Under the pieces are notes generated by a model. It searched no databases. It saw only the letters and a program-made list of their open reading frames with translations, and was not told the DNA's origin. From Dipetalonema caudispina (taxonomy: Eukaryota > Nematoda > Chromadorea > Rhabditida > Onchocercidae), in the NCBI GenBank assembly GCA_013365325.1, contig JABVXV010000277.1:51691-84925 (forward strand): a stretch of DNA of 33,235 nt, read 5' to 3'. The number at the start of each line of letters is the position of its first letter. The first letter of the stretch is position 1. Positions 22,917 to 33,235 of the stretch are shown in pieces. Position numbers and translations under genes: made by a program.

Positions 22917-23072
22917 CGTGACCTTAATGACCTTGAAAGATTAAACGATGCGTTAACCATTCTTGAAGGAAACCAATTTGCATTGTATAATATATATCAG
23001 TGTTTATCGAGAAACGTGTACTTTCTGTTTATTTTATTACTTTTTTCAAAGGAATTACATATTGATCAGTAA
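22917..23072 (+). other. exon-like open patch, 51 codons without a start
   Basis: The frame after TAA at 22914 reads RDLNDLERLNDALTILEG and continues to LHIDQ and TAA at 23070. It has a helix-like composition. The minus strand is also open over part of it (MQIGFLQEWLTHRLIFQGH). No good acceptor precedes either frame, so this may be a conserved non-coding or decayed segment. Confidence 0.15.
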
Positions 23073-23185
23073 TTAATCGACAAACATTTTAAAATTTAGT
23101 AAAAATTGTTTGCTGTTAAAATTCGGTGGAAAAAAAAAAAAACATGCTACATTACCATTATTCAGCTATAAATTAACAAAAGAAG

Positions 23186-23392
23186 ATGAAAATAATCAAT
23201 TCCTATTCCGAAGCAGAGCTAATATTTGATAATTTAGTCTATCATTTTCTTATTTGCAAGGAAATTTCCGGGAAAAATATACTAACCATGGCTGCAATTA
23301 ATTTCAAATCAATCTCTAAACTTCAATTCCATATATTTCCAAATTATAATAAATTACTAGGCCATTTTATTCTCTTCTGTTTATCATTGTAA
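23186..23392 (+). CDS. candidate 68-aa ORF, unassigned
   Basis: ATG at 23186 runs to TAA at 23390. It begins MKIINSYSEAELIFDNLVYH, and an internal stretch (ISGKNILTMAAINFK) is of mixed composition. There is no motif, signal peptide or neighbouring exon. A frame of this length can occur by chance, so it is weak. Confidence 0.15.
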   Translation: MKIINSYSEAELIFDNLVYHFLICKEISGKNILTMAAINFKSISKLQFHIFPNYNKLLGHFILFCLSL

Positions 23393-24959
23393 CTAGGCTT
23401 TCAAAGATGCAAATCACTGTAAAATTTATTTAATGTCTAAATGAAAAATCGATATTTAATAGCTTTTATTCTTCCACCTCATTAATTCTCTTGATTTCAT
23501 CTTCGATATCATCATTCAGAACGAATAATTGAAATTTTTTCAAAGACCAGATTCTTGATATAATATCATTAATACATTAAAGCATTATACCGTATTTTTT
23601 TCTTGTTTTATGTATTAAAAATTTAGAACTGTTTGGAGTTGTCATCAGGAAATGGTAGTTAATAAATTGTGACATATTGTCAGCAATGATAATATTGATG
23701 AAAAGATAGCTGATAAGATCTGGCATATTACGGTCGATTCTGCTCGATTAACCTCAATTTCTGGGTTATATTACTAATATGCTTCATTCCTTAATGTTTT
23801 ATTTATTCTATTACTTCGAAATTTTTATGTGTTATAAAATATTTTTATAGCCAAAATGAGGCTAACGTTGATAAATTTAGGTATATCGGTAAAAAGTATT
23901 CGATGCTTTTATTTCTGATATTTTATATGAAAATGAAATTCAAGAATAGTTAAGAAAAGGACAGATATGAAAAAAAAAAAAAAATGTAAATTTTTTTTGG
24001 ATAAAATTGATTAATCACAACGATCTTTTTTTTTTTTTTCAGTCTATTTTACGAAATCTTAAGGAATAATTTATGCCCCTTACACATTATTACACTTACT
24101 GATCATTAGTTGTAGCAAATTTTTTGCAACGGATACAGATTATTTACTGCAACTTACTTTAAACTACTTTAAAATAGATCTTTAATTAATTAATTACTTT
24201 CTACATTCATCCATTAACTAAGCATATATATATATATATATATATAAACATATGATGGATATGGAAGTAGACATTACTGTAAACTCTTATAGCTATTATT
24301 AAAAAGTAAGTTTAAATTCATTTTGAATTAATGAAAAAACGTCGCGTAATTAATGGAGACGTTTAAAAAATTTCGTCTTCTACGATATTGTACGAATATT
24401 ATCTCGTACGATAGTATTGCTTATGATGCCATCAATACATCAAATTAAACATTCCGTTTAACATAATTTCTCGTCTGATTTATTTTCATATTTGACATAG
24501 TCGTAGTAAAAAATAAAAGTATATAGTAGCTGTGGTAGCACATATTATTGGGATATATGTTTTACTACTTCTGTTTTGGTACCATAATATTTCAATTTTC
24601 CTCTTACTTTTAGCTATGATAATAAAAAAAAAAAAAAAAAAAAAAAAGGAAGGAAACATTTTGTTATCTTAAACTTCTTGATCAAAAAAGCATGCATATA
24701 TGATATGATGTTATCTTTCCATTATCTATTATATAATTATCTGTTGTTAATCACTACTTACAAAATTTCCTTATTTGTAGGTTAAGCATCATTTCGAAAC
24801 CGTTTTATTCCAGTAATATCTATTTATCCATTTCCTTTTTCGTCTTTTCAGCAATTATCTGCAAAATTTCTGCGTCTTCAATCACCATTTTCCACTTTTT
24901 TTTCTTTTTTTTTTCAGGAAAGATGATTTAAATAGTACTTTTCCTCCGGTAAATGTTAA
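23393..24959. other. AT-rich spacer
   Basis: No gene I can defend. A 34-codon open patch at 23673-23774 (contains NIDEKIADKIWHITVDSARL) has a TTGTCAG-like border but no start. A (TA)n tract lies at about 24224-24245 and an A run at about 24623-24647. Confidence 0.5.
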
Positions 24960-25230
24960 CAATAATGAATAATAAGTAGTTGATAGTAAACGAAATAGTA
25001 TTTAAGTGTTATTTTGCCTTCAATAAGTGATAAGTAGATGATAGTAAATGAAGTGATATTTGCCTTCCGATAAGCGATAAATAGGTGATAGTAAATAAAA
25101 TGATATTTCTTCTCCAATAATCGATAATAAATAAAGTAGTAATTCTCCATCATCAAATAATATTTAAATGATATGTGATAATAAACGAAGTGATATTTCT
25201 TTCTCAATAAATGATACTAAATGATACCAA
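24960..25230. repeat. decayed minisatellite, about 47-bp unit
   Basis: Good copies lie at 25021-25067 and 25068-25114, each reading like CGATAAGTGATAAGTAGATG, then ATAGTAAATGAAGTGATATT and a pyrimidine end. A longer copy precedes them (24960-25020) and shortened, diverged ones follow to about 25230. Minus-strand open frames here translate to a Tyr-rich repeat and are a by-product. Confidence 0.7.
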
Positions 25231-25952
25231 TTCTCTAATAACATTTAAACTTATCATCCTTTTCAGATAATGATAAGAGATTAATAGATGAAAATTATAT
25301 GATATCATTTCTTGATTATCCTTTTCATATAATTATAAATAACTAATAGATGAAGATTATCTGGTTTATATATAGTATTGTCTTATCTATTATCTGATCA
25401 TTATTCTGTTGAAATTTTTGATGATGAATCATTGTTGTAAGCTAAAATCTTTTAGCTTTAGCTATTTTCTTCTCTTTTATTTGTCTTTTCAGTCAAATTT
25501 GTAAATATATTTCTTTTCAAATAGACAAGAAAAAGAGTACAAACATTACGGAAAGAATATCAGATAACAAATATAGAAAGTTGAAAAAAAAAAAAAAAAA
25601 AAAAAAAAAGAGGCAAAGAATGATAGTAGAAAAGTAGTAGACTAAAAGGAAAATTTGGACAAAATGGAACAACATTTCGCATATAAATTGATATCGATCT
25701 TAGCAAAAGAATTGAAGATTGATTTCTTTTTTTTTTTTTTTTTTTCCTTTTCAATTTTTATTTTCTTTAAAAAGTGAAACTTATTAATCTGCTTATTAAT
25801 CTCTTTTTTGTTTAACTCTTTAGCTTTCCAAAAAAAAAAAAAAAATTTTTTTTAAAATATTTTTCGATTAAAGAAGGGAAAAAAAAAAGGTTCAACTATA
25901 ATTATTCCAGGAAATATTTTACAAAATATTAAGGATGATAATTATGGTCCTT

Positions 25953-25983
<31 letters not shown>

Positions 25984-27744
25984 GGAAATTAACATTAACT
26001 ATTCAATATCAAATCTTATATTATATGTTGTTGAATAACTAAAAGTTTGTCGCTTTTGATTATTGTTTTTTATTGTAGTTGATTTTACCAAAAATTTTGT
26101 TAATGTTGAAAAAAAAAAAAAAAAACTCCGTGAAACTCTCCCAGATAATTATCATTTAAATTAGGCCATTAAGTAATGGAAATCGGATGATTTCCAATTT
26201 ATTTGAATATTATTGATGAGAAGAAAGTCTTATTTTGCGCGTGAATAGGTTGCTTCAGTTTGATTTATTCAATCTGGAAGATGACTCAGATAGATATTAA
26301 TTAGAGTTAATTAGAGTAGTTTTACAAGAAATACGCGCATTTTACGATTTAAATAAAAATGATTTATAATTTGGAAAAGCTTTGATTGGGGCAACAATAT
26401 TTATATATTTTTTTTCCAAGTATGGAATTTCAATTCACATCGATAAGGCTAGAATTGCTAATTTTTTATTGCTAATCATTAAATCAAATGACTCAATCAT
26501 TTTACGAAAATTTCTCCAATTAAAGTAAGGTTAGTAATTATTTTGATTATCTTATCTTGAATGATCAATTCAACATATTCATATTGTCATATATATGTTT
26601 TCTAAAATTCAATGCTTTTTTTTTTTAAAATATATGTATCGATAATCAATGTAGGGATTAAATTTAAAGAGGAATTAAATTATATTTGCAATACATTGGT
26701 AATCAATAATCTTGCTGTGATGACTTTGGCTTATAATATTTTACACAGATTTTATTTCGTTTAAATTTCTCAAAAATTTTTTAAATTAAGTTATATTTTC
26801 AAATTCATTCTTTTATTGTTAATCCTTGTATTTTCACTTTTTTCCATCAATATTTATGTTTGATAGTATTATTTTGAAATTAAATGATATTTATTACATG
26901 AATTTTAAAATTTAATGATATTTATTCATTATTATTGGCTAAACATTAAATACTAATTTTTGAAATGTTGCAATAATTATATTTCCATATTACATATATT
27001 CACTTCTTAAAATATTTTATGATTTTATATTAAATTAGATTTGCAATACAAGTATTTCGGTTCCAATAAATCAAGTTTTTTTTTTTTGATGGAATAAAGC
27101 ATGAACAATTGTAGACATAATGTTGAAATGTTATGTTATATTCAGCATGGTCATTTTAAAAGATAGGAAATAATTTTGTTGTAAGTTAAAATATATCAGA
27201 AATGTTTGCCACATTCTCCGACGTATTGGGAAAAAAACTATTAGCAAATTATTGAGAGAATAAACAATTAAGGCAAATATTTGAGATAAAATTTTGAAAA
27301 TCTTTCTAACTTATAAACAAACCTTAAAGAATCTATTAGGAAATGAAGCGATAATTGAACTTAAGAGCTTTTTTTTTTTTTTTTTTTTTTTTCCGCGAAA
27401 GTTAATTTAAAGTTAACATTCATTCATACAACATGAAAAGTTGCAATAACTACGTAATCTTAGTGGTTAATTTTAGTTACCACGGAAAAAAGCAAACATT
27501 TTACGTCTAAATAGTAAAATTAATTACTGAATTGTTACGTCATTTGTTATGGTGAAAATTGAAAGCAATTTTATATCAATTCAATAAATAAAGTGTAATA
27601 TTTACAAATAAATTTAGCGATTGATAATTGTAAACATTTGTAATACATTTAATTTCCATTCTAATACAAATTTCATCAAAGAAGTTGAAATTAAAGGAAC
27701 ACAAAGAAGGGAAAATTTGAAAAGAGTATTGTAAGAGATCTATT

Positions 27745-27783
<39 letters not shown>

Positions 27784-28089
27784 AAATCATAGTATTACTG
27801 GTTAACTTTTTTTTTTTTTTTTATCTCATCTCATCGATTCGCACTAATTCATTCAACAAAAACGATGTTCGTTTTTTAATTTTAATGATAAATTTTTTCA
27901 CTTGAAATGAGCTCATTTCATTTCTAAAAGACACATTCCGACATTTTTATTATTTCCTGTACAGATATGACTATTACGAAGACATTCAAACAGTCATATA
28001 ATAGATTTTATTCAATAACAGGCCATTAAATACATTCTTTTTGACTAGGGTTTTTTTCGATGAAATCTTAATATTCATAACTGATAAGT
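25231..28089. other. AT-rich spacer
   Basis: No gene seen. It holds A runs at about 25584-25609 and 27747-27781 (35 A), T runs at about 25728-25745, 25962-25983 and 27370-27392, and otherwise low-complexity AT. Confidence 0.6.
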
Positions 28090-28180
28090 GATATATTATT
28101 TATCATTATTATTTATTCTTTATTATCATTATTATTAATTATTATTATTATTGTTACTATTATTATTATAATTACTATTA
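28090..28180. repeat. imperfect (ATT)n tract
   Basis: TTATCATTATTATTTATTC and similar ATT/ATC/ATA units continue for about 90 nt with scattered interruptions. Confidence 0.7.
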
Positions 28181-28904
28181 TTCATTCTTTCCTTTCCTCA
28201 TCATTATTTTCTCTTAATATTATGATTACTGATGTATTATTCATGGTACCCTTCAGAACAAATATATTATCAAATTTATCAACAATTTTTTCCTTTTTTC
28301 CTTTTTTTTTGGAATGTGAACGAATAATCCCTACAAAACATTCACTTTGTTGATGATTTCCTCTGAAATATGAAAATGTTGTGATTGTACTGGGCTTATT
28401 AGGCTAATTAGGCTATGAATGTTAGGAATATTTGTTGACTGTTTGTTGTACAAAAAACAGAATTTCAATATTTTCTGATATTATTTCCTTTTTTTTTTTT
28501 TTTTTTTGCGTTAAATTTATCAATCTTAAGAAAAGATAAAATTTTGCGCATTGTAACATTTGAAATAAAAGGAAGAGTAAATTAATAATTTGAAACATTT
28601 CTATTTCAATTAAACCAAAACAAATTCCAAAAGACATCTTGCGATGTATCAGACTGATAAAAAAAATGATCATTTTATATCAAAAATGAAATAATTTGAT
28701 GATATCACAATGCAAATATGTGACATAGAATAATGTGTAATCGGAATTTATAGCTTTAATCAAACCTTTCCTTTAGCTCGGCTTTTTTTTTTTTTCAGTT
28801 AAAAGCTTTAAAAGAGTAGCACTTTGTGATTTCCGCTCTTTTATGAATCATTTTGTACTATCTTTTTACTTGATTGATACTATTAATAATCATTTACAAC
28901 ATTT

Positions 28905-29336
28905 CTACTGAAATCTTTTGTATCATTAGTATGTACCATTGATACCATCTAAAATGAAATCTTTACATCATTTGGTATCATTTATAGCAAGATTTTCATA
29001 TCACTGATATTACTGATATCATTTATAGTGAAATCTTCATATCATTCATATCATTGGTACTATATTCACACTGAAATATTTTCAAATCATTAGCAACATT
29101 TAAAATGAAATGGTTATCATTAGCAAAAAAACAAATGAAATCTTCACACCATTGCTAGTATTTACAGTCAAAGTTTCATGCTATTGGCATCATTTACAAA
29201 TGAAATTATATCATTGGTACCATTTGTAATGAAATTATTACATCACTGATACCATTGGTACCATTCATAGTCAAATTCCACTCCGTTGGGACCATATAAA
29301 ATGAAATCATATCATCGGTATCATTCATGATAAAAT
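28905..29336. repeat. degenerate minisatellite, about twelve units of roughly 35-45 bp
   Basis: TGAAAT or TCAAA followed by CATATCATTGGTACCATTTA-type sequence recurs about twelve times, for example near 28909, 28954, 29028, 29071, 29105, 29135, 29199 and 29229. Unit length varies and identity is low, so the array is old. No coding frame runs through it. Confidence 0.7.
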
Positions 29337-29896
29337 CGTTAGGTAGCAAAGCTGAACATTGAACAAACGATGATAATAATGTCTTATCATAGATAGTAAT
29401 ACTAAAAGCTGGTTAGATCGATCGATAAATAGATAATTGAAATTAAAAAATGTGAAAATGAATGCTTGTTAATTTTGCTATTATGCAAAATATCATTATT
29501 GTCACTATGATTACTGCTATCATTTTGACATTATGTTAACTTCGACTTTTTTTTATTTTGTTGAATTCATTTTAGATCAATTTCATTTAAATCTACCAAA
29601 ATATTTTCTTAATCGTTAAATGAATACGCTTCATTTATGCCAAACTTCTGGAATACATTTATTATTGTGATAACTTTAAAGAATTACTCTAAATAAGACT
29701 TTATTACAGGTATAGTATAAAGAATTTTATGGAAGTTAAAATTAATATCATATCTAAACATTACAAATGTTTGTATTTGAAAATGAAATAGAAATTTCAA
29801 GTTTACCGATAATTTCCATATTTGACATTGTTGGTGCTCCATAAACGTAATTAACCTATCCTTTAATAATTTAACTAATTTTTCATATGATTGCAG

Positions 29897-30070
29897 AGAT
29901 CTGTTGGAGCACCTTAGACGGGCATTGTTAACACTAAGAGACGGTGATAAGATCCGAGAAGTAACGATAAACCGATTTAAACCTTCTGCATTACCTATTG
30001 ATGGTATGTTTAGTATCCAGATGACAGTATTACACACGAAGGATGATTTCATCCGGAAAAATTCCAGATG
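29897..30070 (+). CDS. exon of an unrecognised gene (partial)
   Basis: The acceptor CATATGATTGCAG is followed by one base and then an open frame beginning DLLEHLRRALLTLRDGDKIR and continuing EVTINRFKPSALPIDG. This is clearly protein-like: an amphipathic helix, then a basic stretch. It either splices at 30004 (GTATGT, phase 1) or reads on for another 22 codons to TGA at 30068. The previous exon must end in phase 2; I found none with confidence. Two minus-strand frames overlap it (29684-30052 and 30030-30230), but they lack matching splice borders and I judge them shadows, though not with certainty. The stretch 29890-30240 is visibly less AT-rich than its surroundings. Confidence 0.4.
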
Positions 30071-30289
30071 ATTTTCTGACTAGAACAAAGAAAAGCCGGA
30101 TAAAATTTTCTTCCTGTTTGTTCAAATATCCGATTGGAAGTATTAAACCTAATTGGTCCAAGTGATAGTGCTTTCTACTAGTCTCTCGCTGATTCAGAGA
30201 GACACCTGGAGGTACCTCCATTCTGACCATTATCGTATTCGAAATTAATTTCTACAAGTAACAAATAATTCATAAAAGAATCTGCAAAA

Positions 30290-30797
30290 ATGGATGTACA
30301 CGAATGCCATGATATTCTCTTATCAATCTCAGCAAATCCGGAAAATAATATTGATATGGTAAGTATAATGTTTTCATGTTAATTCCTTCCTTGAAAATTA
30401 TCTGCAATTTGATGAATTATGCAATGTTGTATCATCACTGTTTTTGGTAGATGATGTATCATTGATTAGATTAATTCAAAAATTCAATTTAATATAATAA
30501 TTGTTATCTTTAACAACGTTATTTCTTAAGATTTTTTATTGTGCTGCAAAATTATCTAAGCGATCAGCATCAGCCAATCTGTAAAATGCTTACATTATTG
30601 ATGGAATTGTCATTGTCGTATTTACAACTTCAGGAACATATTGAACCACTCCTGAATTTTATTCTATTATATAACCAAATAATAATGATCATAGCAATAG
30701 ACAACGATTAGTTAATAATGTTAATAATAATAATTGCAGTTATAGTGATAATAGTAGTGATATAGATAGCTCTTATCTTCGATTATATATAAGAAAT
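30290..30797 (+). CDS. 5' exons of an unrecognised gene (model uncertain)
   Basis: ATG at 30290 opens MDVHECHDILLSISANPENN and ends at a clean GTAAGT donor at 30359 (phase 0). A second coding-like stretch lies at about 30531-30709 and includes HQPICKMLTLLMELSLSYLQ, then LQEHIEPLLNFILLYNQ. A third ends at 30797 (SDNSSDIDSSYLRLYIRN) before another GTAAGT donor. Acceptors at 30568 and 30740 with a GTATTT donor at 30618 give a frame-consistent chain. The more complete reading of the middle exon needs two one-base shifts next to homopolymers, which would mean assembly error or a pseudogene. An alternative joins this start to the exon ending at 30003 through an acceptor at 30278, phase-compatible but poor. 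No family recognised. Confidence 0.35.
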
Positions 30798-31312
30798 GTA
30801 AGTAATAAAGTTTCATCAATTTGAAGTTCATACGAAAAATACGTTTGATTTAACTTACGTGATCTTCTGGTTCAATTTCTTCCAAAATTTTTATCATCAA
30901 AAATACAATTTGCACTTCCTTCTGCTGGTATTTTACATTTTTGATTCATACGGTTTTCATCGTATTAAGAAAGAATGATATTAATATATAATATCATCAC
31001 GTGATGACTTTCACGTATAATATTTTCTTCTAAACGTGTAATTATAATAGTTTGGAAAGTTTCACATATTTATGGATATGTGTAGATGTTTTGATAAGAA
31101 AACAAACGAGAATGTGAATGTGATAACGCAATTTCTGTGGTACAATTGAACTTTTGAACTTGTATATAAATTGAAACGTAAACAATTTAGATTAAACATT
31201 GATAGGAAATCTTTTTCAGAAAATGATAAGAATATAAAAACATAATATTTTTAAAATAATTCATTCATACGATATTGTATTCATTGTTCTCTCGAAATAA
31301 TAGAACTATTGT
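30798..31312. other. spacer or intron with an open patch on both strands
   Basis: At 30859-30921 the minus strand reads KEVQIVFLMIKILEEIEPED followed by a perfect GTAAGT donor, but its acceptor side is poor. The plus strand over 30861-30941 reads DLLVQFLPKFLSSKIQFAL and onward to a stop. I cannot decide between them. The remainder is AT-rich with nothing seen. Confidence 0.25.
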
Positions 31313-31463
31313 TATTAATGACAAATATCCTTCATATATATCATATGTAATGAATAATAAATATCCTTTATGTATATAAATAATTAATAACAAATATCCT
31401 TCACATATAATTAATGAGAAGTATCCTTTATACATATATATGTTAATTAATAAGAAACATCCT
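31313..31463. repeat. degenerate tandem repeat, five units of about 28-35 bp
   Basis: TTAATGACAAATATCCTTCA-type units recur at about 31313, 31352, 31383, 31411 and 31443, separated by TATATA-rich linkers. The core is AAATATCCTT. Confidence 0.7.

Positions 31464-33235
<1,772 letters not shown>

Noticed and set aside
24388..24415. Inverted repeat GTACGA...TCGTAC
   Set aside because: Only six perfect base pairs; expected by chance in a window this size.
24956..25207. 83-codon minus ORF with a Tyr-rich repeat
   Set aside because: By-product of the 47-bp minisatellite, since the repeat length and frame explain it fully.
30711..30739. 29-nt intron with GT and TTGCAG ends
   Set aside because: Keeps the frame but is shorter than introns normally spliced in nematodes; the 30618-30739 intron is a better explanation.

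Overview
This window looks like nuclear DNA of a nematode, most likely a parasitic clade such as the filariae. It is roughly three-quarters A+T by eye and full of long A and T homopolymers. Genes are split by many short introns with GT...TTTCAG, TTGCAG or TTTTAG borders. The only confidently named genes are two adjacent members of the lysocardiolipin/lysophosphatidylinositol acyltransferase family (LCLAT1/LYCAT), the family to which C. elegans acl-8, acl-9 and acl-10 belong. There is nothing bacterial in style: no operons with ribosome binding sites, no CRISPR array, no insertion sequence. I saw no tRNA, rRNA or spliced-leader RNA gene. The genus is inference.

Layout. (1) 1-2860, + strand: the 3' part of an unassigned multi-exon gene, a helical segment followed by a Ser/Asn-rich tail. 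Possible further or alternative exons lie at 3273-3356 and 3639-4050. (2) 5009-7874, + strand: acyltransferase paralogue A, six exons, 382 aa. (3) 7875-12109: AT-rich spacer with a 37-bp tandem repeat, a 23-bp tandem repeat and a protein-like 75-codon minus-strand ORF. (4) 12138-14794, + strand: acyltransferase paralogue B, seven exons, 397 aa. (5) 14795-29896: about 15 kb with no gene I can defend. It holds long poly-T/poly-A runs, (CT)n/(GA)n tracts, decayed minisatellites, a 16-bp-stem hairpin and a few exon-like patches. (6) 29897-30797, + strand: exon-like pieces of one or two unrecognised genes. (7) 30798-33235: AT-rich sequence with a small repeat, running into a long (ATT)n tract at the window edge.

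Both acyltransferases keep the four family blocks (NHRT-x-x-D, PGAGWAM, FPEGTD, VLHPRTTGF) and terminal membrane segments, so both should be active ER-type enzymes that re-acylate lysophospholipids. They differ at the C-terminus. Paralogue B ends in a dilysine ER-retrieval signal (KKSM) supplied by a 28-nt last exon, while paralogue A has none. They also differ in one intron position in the region between the ISLK and PGAG motifs. All gene models were assembled by hand from splice-site phase, without transcript evidence or database searches.
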